A stretch of DNA of 59,299 nucleotides from Chlorobiota bacterium (GCA_016788565.1 JAEUSP010000134.1:1-59299), one strand, 5' to 3'. Shown: positions 1 through 9,427, counted from the stretch's first letter. Made by a program: numbers and translations. Notes: generated by a model not told the origin, from the letters alone.

Positions 1-1
1 T

Positions 2-265
2 CGTGCCGAGACGCTTGGCGAGATGATCCGAGGTCATTGGGGCATTGAGAATCGTCTGCATTGGGTGAAGGATGTCCAGCAGAACGAAGACCGCAATGGC
101 ATTGGTCGTCGGGGTGCTCGCCTGGGGAACGCGCCGGAGAACATCTCGTTGCTGAAGAGTTGGGTGTTGTCATTGTTCCGCATCAAGGGGTATGATTCGA
201 TCAAGAATGCGACGATCACCTTCGCCAACAGAATCCCCTGCCTCCTTCAGCTTGTGATAACTTAA
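2..265 (+). CDS. ISAs1-family transposase, C-terminal part (cut by window edge)
   Basis: The reading frame is open from the first bases of the window to TAA at 263-265, so only the C-terminal ~87 residues are visible. The segment HWGIENRLHWVKDV followed shortly by ED is the conserved C-terminal signature of ISAs1-type DDE transposases, where the Glu of the catalytic triad lies. The stop codon overlaps the probable terminal inverted repeat at 261-273. Whether the upstream part is intact cannot be told. A diverged copy of the last ~80 bp recurs inside the element at 23417-23726, so this IS family has been active in the genome. Confidence 0.8.
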   Translation, partial: RAETLGEMIRGHWGIENRLHWVKDVQQNEDRNGIGRRGARLGNAPENISLLKSWVLSLFRIKGYDSIKNATITFANRIPCLLQLVIT

Positions 266-273
266 CAGCCCTG
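261..273. repeat. Right terminal inverted repeat of the ISAs1-like element
   Basis: The bases CTTAACAGCCCTG (reverse complement CAGGGCTGTTAAG) end the IS. The same terminus is found at both ends of the element at 55555-55786 and, degenerate, at both ends of the element at 23417-23726. The boundary is inferred from these shared copies because the left IS end lies outside the window. Confidence 0.6.
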
Positions 274-275
274 CC

Positions 276-297
276 GACCCGTCGGGGCGATGACGGG
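276..297. repeat. Palindromic intergenic repeat, family P2 (partial)
   Basis: The core GACCCGTCGGGGCGATGACG abuts the IS end. Related copies lie near 30473-30522, 41238-41262 and 55429-55462, the last being a perfect 16-bp palindrome. These look like mobile or regulatory intergenic palindromes rather than coding sequence. Confidence 0.55.
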
Positions 298-494
298 CGG
301 GTGAGTTTAGGAGAACGCTCCCTTGATTCTCGCAAATCAATTTGTTCCCAGTATAAAACACTTCCAAACCCTCCATTCCCCCCTCCCCCATTTCGGTTTG
401 GAACAGTTGGGCGGCCAGCCCGCCAACGTGCTTTTCGTATGTTTGCTGCTTCTGAAATAGCACGAAAGCAACAACACATACAGTACCTTTCAAC

Positions 495-1706
495 ATGAGC
501 GTTTTAGTCAACAAAAACACGAAAGTTCTGGTGCAGGGAATCACCGGAAGCGAGGGCACATTTCACGCATCGCAGATGCTGGAGTACGGCACAAACGTGG
601 TGGCCGGTGTCACACCGGGGAAAGGGGGGACGGAGTATCATCCGGCAGAATTTATCCGCCCGGTTCCGGTGTTCAACACCGTTAGCGAAGCGGTTGCCGC
701 CACCGGGGCCAATGCTTCGGTGATTTTTGTGCCGGCCCCGTTTGCCGCCGACGCAATCAAGGAAGCCGCCGATGCCGGAATCCCGCTGGTGATCTGCATC
801 ACCGAAGGAATCCCGGTGCAAGACATGGTGATGGTGAAAGCCTACTTGCAAGGGCGGAACACACGCCTAATCGGGCCAAACTGCCCAGGCATTATCACCC
901 CAGATGAATGCAAAATTGGCATCATGCCTGGCTTCATCCACAAACGGGGGAACGTCGGGTTGGTCTCCCGCTCGGGAACCCTTACCTACGAAGCCGTGAA
1001 GCAACTCACCGATGTTGGCTTGGGCCAAACCACCTGCATCGGTATTGGCGGCGACCCCGTGAACGGGACATCCTTCTTGGATGCCATCAAGCTGTTTAAC
1101 GAAGACCCCGAGACCGAAGCGATTATCATGATCGGCGAGATTGGCGGGTCGGCTGAAGAGGAAGCTGCAGAGTACATCGGCAAGCACGTGAAGAAGCCAG
1201 TGGTTGGATTCATCGCCGGACGCACCGCACCGCCAGGCCGTCGCATGGGTCATGCCGGAGCCATTATCTCCGGCGGCAAAGGGACTGCCGACGCGAAATA
1301 TGAAGCAATGCAGGCCGCCGGAATCACCACTGTGGACTCACCCGCCACCATGGGCGCGACAGTGTTGAAACAGCTTCAAGCCAAAAAAGGAAACGGAGCC
1401 GCCGCCAAACCAGCCGCTGAAGCCAAGCCAGCTCCGGCAGCCAAGCCAGCCGCTGAAGTTGCCAAACCAGCCGCCGCTGCCAAGCCAGCACCGGCAGCCG
1501 CTCCAGCCGTTGAAGCTGCCAAACCAGCTGCCGCCAAGCCAGCCGTTGCCGCTCCAGTTGCAGCCGAAAAAGCCAAAACAGCTTCGGCGAAATCGGAGGC
1601 AAAGATTGAGGCGGCCACCAAATCGGCACCAGTAAAAGCCGCCCCAGCAGTTGCTCCGGCAAAGAAACCGGCGGCCCCGGCGAAAAAAACTTCTTCAAAA
1701 AAATAA
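495..1706 (+). CDS. sucD: Succinate-CoA ligase (ADP-forming) alpha subunit with long Ala/Pro/Lys tail
   Basis: This is the CoA-binding, phosphohistidine-carrying subunit of the TCA-cycle enzyme that interconverts succinyl-CoA and succinate with nucleotide phosphorylation. The N-terminal Rossmann CoA-binding fold starts with [11 protein letters not shown] (residues 11-21). The CoA-ligase domain carries the active His253 in [14 protein letters not shown]. Residues 1 to ~296 match the whole family length (about 290). Residues ~297-403 are extra: a low-complexity run of AKPA/PAAK units ending KKTSSKK, resembling the basic tails of histone H1-like proteins. The partner sucC is not adjacent. No clear Shine-Dalgarno precedes the ATG. 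The enzyme call is secure; the role of the tail is unknown. Confidence 0.95.
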   Translation: MSVLVNKNTKVLVQGITGSEGTFHASQMLEYGTNVVAGVTPGKGGTEYHPAEFIRPVPVFNTVSEAVAATGANASVIFVPAPFAADAIKEAADAGIPLVICITEGIPVQDMVMVKAYLQGRNTRLIGPNCPGIITPDECKIGIMPGFIHKRGNVGLVSRSGTLTYEAVKQLTDVGLGQTTCIGIGGDPVNGTSFLDAIKLFNEDPETEAIIMIGEIGGSAEEEAAEYIGKHVKKPVVGFIAGRTAPPGRRMGHAGAIISGGKGTADAKYEAMQAAGITTVDSPATMGATVLKQLQAKKGNGAAAKPAAEAKPAPAAKPAAEVAKPAAAAKPAPAAAPAVEAAKPAAAKPAVAAPVAAEKAKTASAKSEAKIEAATKSAPVKAAPAVAPAKKPAAPAKKTSSKK

Positions 1707-1710
1707 ATGC

Positions 1711-1742
1711 TGCTAACAAAACGGCGAATTGCTGTGTTAGCA
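1711..1742 (+). terminator. Weak hairpin after sucD
   Basis: An 8-bp perfect inverted repeat (TGCTAACA at 1711-1718, TGTTAGCA at 1735-1742) follows the sucD stop by a few bases. It lacks a U-tract, so termination is uncertain. Confidence 0.35.
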
Positions 1743-1887
1743 TAGTAGCGCAGAGAAGCTCGGGGCCGCTTCGGAAGACCAAGGTCGGACGGAGCGCCCC
1801 GGTTTCGTGACCAACCAGGTCGAAGCTCGGCTTCTGTGCTCGCGGTATCAATACAGGGCATCAATCACACATTCAACCAACCAACCA

Positions 1888-2253
1888 ATGCTCCACTCCG
1901 AACGGTTCCTAAAAATTGTGGAAGAAGCACAACAGCGCGTTGCCGAGCTTACGCCGGAAGAGACGCTGGCAATGCAGCAACGGGGGGAAGAGTTCCTGTT
2001 GATTGATACGCGAGAGGATCGGGAGTGGGAAGCAGGGCATATCGCCGGGGCAATCCACATCGGCAAAGGGGTGATGGAGCGGGACATCGAAAAAGCGGTC
2101 CCCGACGCTGAAACGCCCCTTGTCCTCTACTGCGGCGGTGGCTTCCGTTCAATCCTTGCTGCCGATGCCTTGCAGCGGATGGGCTACACCAACGTCCGCT
2201 CGATGAGCGGCGGCTGGCGCGGCTGGAACGACCAAGGCTACCCTGTTGAATAA
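1888..2253 (+). CDS. Rhodanese-like domain protein
   Basis: A single-domain, 121-residue cytoplasmic rhodanese; the family transfers sulfane sulfur through a persulfide on an active-site Cys. The usual blocks appear in order: LLIDTRE (37-43), EAGHIAGAIHI (48-58), the loop LYCGGGFRS with Cys82, and the C-terminal MSGGWRGW. About 35 residues precede the domain. The start is placed at the ATG at 1888 because codons further upstream (from 1807) encode an unconvincing extension. It lies between sucD and ndk on the same strand. The substrate is not predictable from sequence. Confidence 0.85.
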   Translation: MLHSERFLKIVEEAQQRVAELTPEETLAMQQRGEEFLLIDTREDREWEAGHIAGAIHIGKGVMERDIEKAVPDAETPLVLYCGGGFRSILAADALQRMGYTNVRSMSGGWRGWNDQGYPVE

Positions 2254-2364
2254 CCAGTTTGAATCACCAGTGAAACTCCCCGCTGCCCGATTGCCGCAGG
2301 GGGGGGCGATCACCAACCGAACTTTCCAACTCAGTTTCACACGAACCATTAACCACTGACCACT

Positions 2365-2778
2365 TTGGAACGCACACTTTGCATTATCAAGCCGGACGCA
2401 GTCCGCAAGAACGTCATCGGCCAAATCACGGCGATGATTACCGAAGCCGGATTCCGCATCCTGGGATTGAAGATGATTCAGATGTCGGGCAATGATGCCG
2501 GACGATTCTACGAGGTTCACCGCGAACGCCCATTCTACGGAAGCCTTGTTGAGTTTATGTCGGGCGGGCCGGTGGTGGTGATCGCCTTGCAGAAGGAGAA
2601 CGCCGTTGCCGACTACCGCACACTGATTGGCGCAACCGACCCCGCCGAAGCCGCCGAAGGAACCATCCGCAAGGTCCACGCCAGCAGCAAAGGCGAGAAC
2701 GCCGTGCATGGCTCCGACTCGGTAGAAAACGGCCTCCGCGAAATCAGCTTCTTCTTCGCCGAACGCGAATTGGCGTAG
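2365..2778 (+). CDS. ndk: Nucleoside diphosphate kinase
   Basis: Transfers the gamma phosphate between nucleoside triphosphates and diphosphates through a phosphohistidine. The 137-residue length is normal. The N-terminus [12 protein letters not shown] is the family hallmark and the active His115 lies in NAVHGSDS. The only start giving the canonical N-terminus is TTG at 2365, so TTG initiation is likely. The preceding leader contains AACCACTGACCAC, related to the heptamer repeats, and no obvious Shine-Dalgarno sequence. Confidence 0.95.
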   Translation: MERTLCIIKPDAVRKNVIGQITAMITEAGFRILGLKMIQMSGNDAGRFYEVHRERPFYGSLVEFMSGGPVVVIALQKENAVADYRTLIGATDPAEAAEGTIRKVHASSKGENAVHGSDSVENGLREISFFFAERELA

Positions 2779-3079
2779 CCAACGGCTGGGTGCCGGCGGC
2801 TGAGTCGTTGCTTGTTTTCAAAGAAAGGGGGTTAGCCCCTAATCCCCTTTCTCCTCTTCTTCGACAACCGATCCCCGAAACCCGATTTCCGACAACCGAT
2901 CCCCGATGTACGTCAGTGGTCAGTGGTCAATGGTCAGTGGTCAGTTGCAAAGAAGAAATTCTGAGCGAAGAAGAGAGCGAACACTGTTCTTGAACTTGAC
3001 AGTACCAATCGCCCGCAATGAACCGTAACCCGATTTCCGATTCCCGACAGCCGATTTCCGAAACCCGATTTCCGAAGCC
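2779..3079. other. Intergenic region made of short iterated repeats
   Basis: No gene is seen here. The region holds about five GTCAGTG-type heptamers at 2912-2947. It also has two stretches of iterated CCGATTTCCGA/CCGATCCCCGA units, at about 2865-2905 and 3028-3077. The second runs up to the ATG of the next gene, so that gene's leader is made of repeat sequence. Confidence 0.7.
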
Positions 3080-4075
3080 ATGACACGATGCAAATTTCTT
3101 CCGCTGCTGCTGGTTGCCGCAGCCGCCCTGGCCCAGCCAGCAATCGCACAAGAAACCGGAACAACAACGCCGGGGACGTTCAGTTTTGGGCCGCCGCTGC
3201 GTGGCAACGCGGTGTTTGCCTACGAGTTCAGCGAGCGGGTGAAAACCGTTGTGCGCGACACCAAAGGGGAAGTGCGCGACAGCACCGAGCGGAACATCCG
3301 CTACTACGTGACGATGCGCCAGGTGGTGCTGGATAAGGAGCAGAAATTGATGAAGATCGAGACGAACGTGGACTCGATGGTGATTGATTTCAGCAACAAA
3401 CTCAGCGGCGATTATATCTATTTCAACACCCAGCAGATGCCGTCGCAGTCGGTGATTCGGCACCGTGAGGTGTTTGCGCCGTCGGTGCTTGTCAACCGGA
3501 TGGTCTCCTTCCAGATCACCCCGTATGGCCAGGTCGTGAAAACCACCAGCCCCGGGTTGGACGACGTGAAGCAGCAGGCCAAAACCCCGGGAATCCCCGA
3601 TGCCGAATTCTCGCGCCAGCGGATCAAGCAAGTCTGCAACCCCGAATATCTGGCGTGGATGCTGCTCCCCTGGCGGGGGATGCTCCCGCTTGGCCAGGAC
3701 GTGCCGACCAACAAACCGATGCAGCAAAAATTTAACGGTGTGCTGGATCGCCTGACCTTCCAATCCACCGCAACCACAACCGTGCTGAGCGACAGCTTGG
3801 GCCAACGGCTACGCTTCACCGCCCCAATCGAAAACGCAACCAAGCAACCGGGAACCCTTTCGCTCTTCCCCGACCCGCTCACCATCTCTGGAATGAAAGG
3901 AAGCCTGACCGGTGAGTTGAAATTAGAGCAAGATGGCGTGGTCTCCGGTGGGTGGGTTGGCGCGACCGGAACCGCAACAACCACCGTGAAAGGTGAAAAA
4001 CTCACGCTCAGTTTCCAACACGAATTTTACTGCAAGCAGGTGGGCCTCACTCCATTCTTTGATGAAGTTGAGTAG
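3080..4075 (+). CDS. Secreted protein of unknown function
   Basis: The 331-residue product begins with a Sec signal peptide: a basic start, a Leu/Ala core and a probable cut after AIA near residue 24. The mature part is rich in beta-strand-like segments and Thr/Val, with no transmembrane helix, no catalytic motif I recognise and no T9SS tail. It is probably periplasmic or surface-exposed. It stands alone, followed by a strong terminator at 4142-4190. No family is assigned. Confidence 0.8.
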   Translation: MTRCKFLPLLLVAAAALAQPAIAQETGTTTPGTFSFGPPLRGNAVFAYEFSERVKTVVRDTKGEVRDSTERNIRYYVTMRQVVLDKEQKLMKIETNVDSMVIDFSNKLSGDYIYFNTQQMPSQSVIRHREVFAPSVLVNRMVSFQITPYGQVVKTTSPGLDDVKQQAKTPGIPDAEFSRQRIKQVCNPEYLAWMLLPWRGMLPLGQDVPTNKPMQQKFNGVLDRLTFQSTATTTVLSDSLGQRLRFTAPIENATKQPGTLSLFPDPLTISGMKGSLTGELKLEQDGVVSGGWVGATGTATTTVKGEKLTLSFQHEFYCKQVGLTPFFDEVE

Positions 4076-4141
4076 CTTCCAACAACCGAACGCCGCCGTC
4101 TGGCAACCTGCCACCATGCTGGGTGCGGCCAGAAAAAATTA

Positions 4142-4190
4142 AGCATAAGGCCATCCGATCAGCAGATCAAACGGTGGCCTTATGCTATTT
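4142..4190 (+). terminator. Rho-independent-type terminator
   Basis: A perfect 12-bp stem (AGCATAAGGCCA at 4142-4153, TGGCCTTATGCT at 4175-4186) with a 21-base loop is followed by ATTTTAT. It ends the transcript of the secreted protein upstream. Confidence 0.75.
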
Positions 4191-4228
4191 TATCAACGGC
4201 CAATTTCACAGCCACATTGTTGATTGAG

Positions 4229-4930
4229 ATGAGCACAGCTTCCCCTTCTTCCTCGGGTTCACGGCAGCCGCGGCTGCGCCGGTTTGCGATGCGTGGCGGC
4301 GGGCGTTCGGGTGTTGGGATGATTGCCGTTGTGGTCATCATGCTGCTGGTTGCGGTGTTTCTGGCGTGGCAAGTCTTCTTCTCGCCAGGCCGGACAACTT
4401 CGCGGGTGATAGATTTCAGCCAATCGGTGGAGAAGATTCAGGAGTTAGCCACGGTGAAAAGCCACCTTCGGTTTGCGGTGGTGGTTCGCGAGGAATCGGG
4501 GAACATCATCGTGCGGCGTTTTGCCGACCAGGCCCAGTACATCGGCATGGACAACGTGGGGTCGGCGCTGTTCCAGGACCCCACAATGTTTGTTGAACTG
4601 CATGGCGTAGCAACGTTCGGCGTTCGCCTGAACGACCTGCAGCACCGCATCACGCAGGATGACTCCGTTGTTACCATCCAGCTTCCAAAACCGGAATTGC
4701 TGGATGTGAAGCTGATTGCCGCCGACACCCGAATCATCGCCCAAATGAAAGGGCTGTTCCGCAGCACCAACAACACGCTGCTGCTTGCGGCCAACAACAA
4801 CGGGGAAGAATTTGTCCGGCAATATGCCGCCCAGGATACCGCAATGCTGGAGCTTGCCGCCCAGCGCGCACGCGATGTGCTATCGCTGTTTGTGCAGCAA
4901 TCGGGAAAGCAGGCGGCTTGGAAACCGTAG
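4229..4930 (+). CDS. DUF4230 family membrane-anchored protein
   Basis: About 233 residues. A Ser/Arg-rich N-terminus precedes one transmembrane helix (GMIAVVVIMLLVAVFLAW, about residues 30-48), then a soluble domain with EKIQELATVKSHLRFAVVV, typical of DUF4230 proteins. The N-in orientation would put the domain outside the cytoplasm. The ATG at 4229 is preferred over two in-frame TTG codons at 4217 and 4220. Its role is unknown. Only about 50 bases separate it from the DUF3891 gene, so the two and thiN may form one transcript. Confidence 0.8.
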   Translation: MSTASPSSSGSRQPRLRRFAMRGGGRSGVGMIAVVVIMLLVAVFLAWQVFFSPGRTTSRVIDFSQSVEKIQELATVKSHLRFAVVVREESGNIIVRRFADQAQYIGMDNVGSALFQDPTMFVELHGVATFGVRLNDLQHRITQDDSVVTIQLPKPELLDVKLIAADTRIIAQMKGLFRSTNNTLLLAANNNGEEFVRQYAAQDTAMLELAAQRARDVLSLFVQQSGKQAAWKP

Positions 4931-4979
4931 CTGGGCATGGCGATACGTTGCGCGACAATCATCAATCACTACCATCAGC

Positions 4980-5711
4980 ATGATTCTTCAAAAACATAAA
5001 CGGCAGATCACGGCAATCCGGCAGGAGGATCATGCAGCGTTTGCTGGGTTCTTGCTGGAGCATTGGTTAGATCATGGATTTCCGCATCACCCTGACCGTG
5101 AAGCAATCATCCGCGCCACGCGGGAGCATGATAACGGCTGGCATCAGTTCGACGCAGCGCCACGGCTGGATACCAAAACCAAACTTCCCGTTGATTTCCA
5201 GCGCGTCACCCCGGAAGAAACGTTCCAGATTTGGATGGAGGGAACCGCGCGCTTTGCCGAAACCGACCCGCTGGTTGCCTTGCTGATTACTCACCATGCC
5301 TACACCCTGCATGAGCATATCCACCGCCGCACCGGTATCTGGAAAGATTTTTTTATCGGCCTTGCCAAACGGCGGGGCGCGCTGCGCGATTCGCTGGGGT
5401 TGCAGCACAACGACATCGAACGCCTGTACTCTTACCTCCGCATGGCCGATCTCCTCTCGCTGCAATTCTGCATGAACCGGACGCTTGGTGCCGAACGCCC
5501 AGAACGCTACGCCGGCTACGCCTACCGCCGCGATGGAAACCAGTTCCAATTCCGCCCCTATCCGTTCACCAGCCGGCGGCTGACCTACGCGCTTCCAACC
5601 TATCCGCTGGAACGAACCGGCTACGACGACGTGAGCCAACTGCAATCGGCGATGAAGAAGCCAGTCATCGAGCAGATCACCATTGCCCCACTTGAGCGGT
5701 GGGATGAGTAG
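4980..5711 (+). CDS. DUF3891 family protein
   Basis: A 243-residue soluble protein with many conserved His and Asp residues: TREHDNGWHQFD, LLITHHAYTLHEH and MADLLSLQFC. This matches the DUF3891 family, whose layout recalls HD-type metal-dependent hydrolases. The ATG at 4980 is chosen because the in-frame extension upstream (to 4785) overlaps the preceding gene and looks non-coding. It ends two bases before the start codon of thiN, so the two are probably co-transcribed. Substrate unknown. Confidence 0.8.
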   Translation: MILQKHKRQITAIRQEDHAAFAGFLLEHWLDHGFPHHPDREAIIRATREHDNGWHQFDAAPRLDTKTKLPVDFQRVTPEETFQIWMEGTARFAETDPLVALLITHHAYTLHEHIHRRTGIWKDFFIGLAKRRGALRDSLGLQHNDIERLYSYLRMADLLSLQFCMNRTLGAERPERYAGYAYRRDGNQFQFRPYPFTSRRLTYALPTYPLERTGYDDVSQLQSAMKKPVIEQITIAPLERWDE

Positions 5712-5713
5712 AG

Positions 5714-6406
5714 ATGAGTAGAATGGAGTTGCAGCAAAACCATTGGGAGCAAGGGACGCTGCTACTGCTGAACGGCCAGCTGCCCCCTGCCCCGCAGCTG
5801 CAATCACTGTCGGCCCGGTTCCGGCGGGTTGTTGCTGCCGATGGCGCGGCGGTGGCGGCGGTGAAAAATGGAGTAACCCCCGATGCCGTGATCGGGGACC
5901 TGGACTCCGTCGGTGGGCAACGCACAAACTTGGAAGAGCTTGGGGTAACGGTGATTGAACGCCCCAGCCAGGAAGAAAACGATTTTGAGAAAAGCCTGAA
6001 GTGGTTGATTGAGCAAGGTGAAACCACCGTCACCATTGCGGGAATTGGCGGGGGGATGATTGACCACACGCTGAACAACTTCTCCATCGTGGCAAAATTT
6101 GCCCACCAACTCCAGCTGCGGTTTTTGCATGAGGGGAGCGTTGGCATTGTTGTGGTGGGGGATGCCCAGATTCCAGCCGTGCCGGGGCTTCGCGTCTCCA
6201 TCATTCCCCTTCCGGCTGCCACGATTACCACCATCGGGTTGGCGTGGGAGCTATCCAACCAGCAGTTAGCAATCGGCCAACGGGAAGGGGCCAGCAACAT
6301 GGCGGTGGCCAACCTGGTGAGTGTTCGGGTTCATCATGGTGTGGCCGCAGTGGTGGTGGGGGGGGATGCTGCAGAAAGTGCGCAGCGGGCAAACAACGGC
6401 GATTAA
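5714..6406 (+). CDS. thiN: Thiamine diphosphokinase
   Basis: Converts thiamine to thiamine diphosphate using ATP. Motifs of the catalytic domain appear in order: AADGA (41-45), GDLDS (61-65), EENDFEK (87-93) and GGGMIDHTLNN (about 112-122). The 230-residue length suits the family. The start lies just after the stop of the DUF3891 gene, indicating translational coupling. I see no TPP riboswitch in front of this gene or its upstream partner. Confidence 0.9.
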   Translation: MSRMELQQNHWEQGTLLLLNGQLPPAPQLQSLSARFRRVVAADGAAVAAVKNGVTPDAVIGDLDSVGGQRTNLEELGVTVIERPSQEENDFEKSLKWLIEQGETTVTIAGIGGGMIDHTLNNFSIVAKFAHQLQLRFLHEGSVGIVVVGDAQIPAVPGLRVSIIPLPAATITTIGLAWELSNQQLAIGQREGASNMAVANLVSVRVHHGVAAVVVGGDAAESAQRANNGD

Positions 6407-6598
6407 GACGCAGCCCTGGTTGCTCAGATACTCCGCTCATCTTTCCATTCGGCTGTTTCGCCGTAACCACTAACTTTGCAGGCGTGTTGTGCTGGTGTTC
6501 TTTCGTTCATCGGTGCTTCCCGCTGCTCCGCGCGATGATGCTTGGCCGCCCGTTGCGGTGGCTGCTCGCGGGTTCTCCCTCTCTCTCTACCATTGCTT

Positions 6599-9427
6599 AT
6601 GATGCTTGCTTCTTGCTACGCTGTTGCTGCTCGGTTCTGCTGGATACTCCTGTTGGTTGCTGTGGCCGTTGTGCTGCCGGAATTGGTTTCGGCACAAACT
6701 CCATCGCTGGACCCGTACACCGCTGGCCGCCACTACCTGCTTGCCTTCCCCGACACCGCGTCCACCATCACCGACCCGAAGCACCCCCCCCAGCAAAGCT
6801 CCAAATTTCTGATCTACGTGTACTCCGCCACCGATAGCACCACCATCACCGTTACCGACCCGGCCGGAACCACAAGCCGCACGGTTGGCGCGGGGAAGTT
6901 TGAGCAGTTTGCAATGGCCAACAGCCCGGTGATTACCGACATGGGGAAGCCGGTGGCAAACACGATTGAGGTGATGGCCAGCAATCCGGTGGTGGTCTAT
7001 TGCTACATGGTTACGCCGTTCGGGGCCGAGGCTTGGACCCCGGTTCCGGTGGAGTCGTGGGGGAACGATTATTATACAGCGGCCCGCCAAAGTGAGCTGC
7101 TGATTGACTACGCCCCGGGGGGCAACGACGCTCCTTCAGGAAGGCAGGTGCAAGGGGGGAACCAAATTTTGGTGATTGCAGCGCAGGATAGCACCCGCCT
7201 GAAAATCTTCCCGAACGGACAGCTTGCTGGGTTCATCAACACCTCCAACATTGTGCTGATGGCTGGCCAAGCCTACATGGTGCAAGGGTTGGCCGACACC
7301 GCCACCGGGGTTCGCGCCGATTTGGGCGGGTCGTTCGTCACCGCCAACAAACCGGTTGGCGTGCTGACCGGAAACACCCGCGCAATGAGCATTGACACAC
7401 TGGGTGGCGTTACCCGCAACTCGCTGAAAAATATGGCGGTGGAGTGGCTTGCCCCCGCCGAACAACATGGCGATGAATTTCTGTTTACCCCACCAACGGA
7501 TCCGGTGAAGCGCGCCGCCAGCTTGATCCGCATCTACGGAACCAGCGCCGATTTTAAGGACGGCTACTACAGCATTGACGATGCCGGAAACAGCCGCAGC
7601 TTCGGCGTGCTGAATCGGGGTTTTTTTGAGGACACCAACCGCACCGGAAAAGCCCGATTCTACAAGCCGCAAGCCCCGGTGCAAGCCATGCTAACGGTCC
7701 CGGGTTCCTCGCGGCTGATAAGCTCCTCCAAACTCTCCAACGGCAAAACCGCCTCCAACTACGAAACGTGGGGCGGATTCATGGCCGAGCTTACGCCGCG
7801 CAACCAGTGGGGAATCTTTGCCCCGTTTGTCACCCCTGCCGAGCCATCCGGGATGGAGCACTACCTGAACGTTGTGGCCGACGACGCACGCCGCAGCAAC
7901 ATCTTCTACAAAATTGGCGATGGCCCAGAGCAGCCCTTCCCGTTCCAAGCCACCGATGTTGCCGGAAGCGGCATTACGTGGGGGACGGTAAAAATTGAGG
8001 CGGGGAAAGAATGCTGGGTGCGGGGGGATGGGCCAACAGCACGGTTTGGCGGAATCGTCTATGGCTTCAAAAAAGGTGAGGAAGATTGGCGCCCCAACCA
8101 AGCAGTGCCGGAATATCAGGAAGAAGTTGCGCTGGCCTACGGCTATCCACTTTCTCCCCGCCGCCGTGTTGTGGGGCCTGGCGACTCACTCAGCATTGCC
8201 ACCACACCTTCCGGTTGTTGTGGGCTGCAAGTAAGCGTGCAAGCGGTGAACCAAAGCCCGGTTGGGTTGGAGTCGGTTGCGCTGGAAAACGGGGCCACCA
8301 ACACCACGCTGACGTTGGTGAACCCGACCACACAGGCGGAGTTGCTGCGAAGCACAACGGCCACCATCAGCTTGGGGCCAACCAACGGGGCATTGCCAGC
8401 GCAAGCCACTGTTTTATTCACCGACCGCACCGGCAAGGTCACTCGTGTCCCGTTCCGCTGCGCCCCCGATAGCCTTTCGCTCTCCCCTTCCAAAGGGATT
8501 GACTTCGGGCAAGTCCCCCCCGACACCCTCTGCATCGAAGCCGAGATCACGGCCATCAATCCGTTGCAGCAGAACCTTCCGGTGACGGACGTTCGGTTGC
8601 TTGCCGACACCGTAGGGTTCCGCATCGTTGCCGTGACACCGCCGGTGCCAACCGTGCTGAAGCCTGGGGAATTATTGAAAGTGAAAGTCTGCCTGCGGCC
8701 CGACCGCGACAGCACCAACTTCCGCGACAGCCTGCTGTTCCGCTACCCATGCGGCGTTGATACGCTTCCGCTTGCTGGGCTAAGTGCCACGCCGTGCATC
8801 GAAGTGGATACGCTGGATTTTGGGACGCTGCGGGAATCGGACGAGCCGGTTACGCTAACGCTGAAAATTTGCAACAAGGGGACCGGCCTGCTAACCTTCA
8901 ACGACGACGACGGAAGCGGGGTGATGAGCTGGTTGGTGGATAATTTCACCGTGGCAAAGGGGGATTTGGACCGCCTGAAAGCTGCGCGGCTGATCCCACG
9001 CGAGTGCATCACCATGGGGGTGACGTTTACGCCGAACGAGGTGGCCGACTACAACGCCTTTGTGCGGTTGCAATCGAACGCCGGGAATTGCAGCGACACA
9101 CTGATCTGGCTTGCGCAGGTGATCTCCGACACTGCAAGCGCGGCCCCCGACGACGCAGAGTTTGCTGGCTACTCACTCTTCCCAAACACCCCCAACCCAT
9201 TCAGCCAAGCAACGGAAATTCGCTTCAATCTTGGTCGAAGCGGAGTTGCGCGGTTGGAGGCTTTCGATATTTCCGGAAATCGTGTGGCGGTGATTGCCAA
9301 CCAGCAGTTATCGGCTGGGCAACATCGGCTGGCGTGGCACACCAACGGGGTGGCCGCCGGGCAGTACATCATCCGCATCACCAGCGGCCCCTGGCGGGCG
9401 GAGCAGCGGGTGACGGTGGTGAGGTGA
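6599..9427 (+). CDS. Large secreted protein: IgGFc-binding-like N-terminus, T9SS sorting domain
   Basis: About 942 residues from ATG 6599; an in-frame TTG at 6542 is a weaker alternative. A hydrophobic signal segment ends near SAQ. The first ~500 residues show the pattern of the IgGFc-binding protein N-terminal domain (repeated VMASNPVVVYCYMV-like and GGSFVTANKPVGVLTGN segments). A middle part resembles ASPM/SPD-2/Hydin beta-sandwiches (IDFGQVPPDTLC, DTLDFGTLRESDEP). The end is a T9SS type A sorting domain (YSLFPNTPNPFSQATEIRF, ending RVTVVR). It is probably exported by Sec and then T9SS and displayed on the surface, with a possible adhesive role. It is paralogous to the next gene. Its last ~100 bases are duplicated just downstream. 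Confidence 0.85.
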   Translation: MMLASCYAVAARFCWILLLVAVAVVLPELVSAQTPSLDPYTAGRHYLLAFPDTASTITDPKHPPQQSSKFLIYVYSATDSTTITVTDPAGTTSRTVGAGKFEQFAMANSPVITDMGKPVANTIEVMASNPVVVYCYMVTPFGAEAWTPVPVESWGNDYYTAARQSELLIDYAPGGNDAPSGRQVQGGNQILVIAAQDSTRLKIFPNGQLAGFINTSNIVLMAGQAYMVQGLADTATGVRADLGGSFVTANKPVGVLTGNTRAMSIDTLGGVTRNSLKNMAVEWLAPAEQHGDEFLFTPPTDPVKRAASLIRIYGTSADFKDGYYSIDDAGNSRSFGVLNRGFFEDTNRTGKARFYKPQAPVQAMLTVPGSSRLISSSKLSNGKTASNYETWGGFMAELTPRNQWGIFAPFVTPAEPSGMEHYLNVVADDARRSNIFYKIGDGPEQPFPFQATDVAGSGITWGTVKIEAGKECWVRGDGPTARFGGIVYGFKKGEEDWRPNQAVPEYQEEVALAYGYPLSPRRRVVGPGDSLSIATTPSGCCGLQVSVQAVNQSPVGLESVALENGATNTTLTLVNPTTQAELLRSTTATISLGPTNGALPAQATVLFTDRTGKVTRVPFRCAPDSLSLSPSKGIDFGQVPPDTLCIEAEITAINPLQQNLPVTDVRLLADTVGFRIVAVTPPVPTVLKPGELLKVKVCLRPDRDSTNFRDSLLFRYPCGVDTLPLAGLSATPCIEVDTLDFGTLRESDEPVTLTLKICNKGTGLLTFNDDDGSGVMSWLVDNFTVAKGDLDRLKAARLIPRECITMGVTFTPNEVADYNAFVRLQSNAGNCSDTLIWLAQVISDTASAAPDDAEFAGYSLFPNTPNPFSQATEIRFNLGRSGVARLEAFDISGNRVAVIANQQLSAGQHRLAWHTNGVAAGQYIIRITSGPWRAEQRVTVVR

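Noticed and set aside
1324-1864. Two open frames antisense to the sucD tail
   Set aside because: The low-complexity AKPA-coding DNA reads as Ala/Gly/Leu-rich frames on the other strand; no start signal or family.
5600-5714. TPP riboswitch before thiN
   Set aside because: The upstream DUF3891 gene ends two bases before thiN and no THI-box-like sequence was seen.
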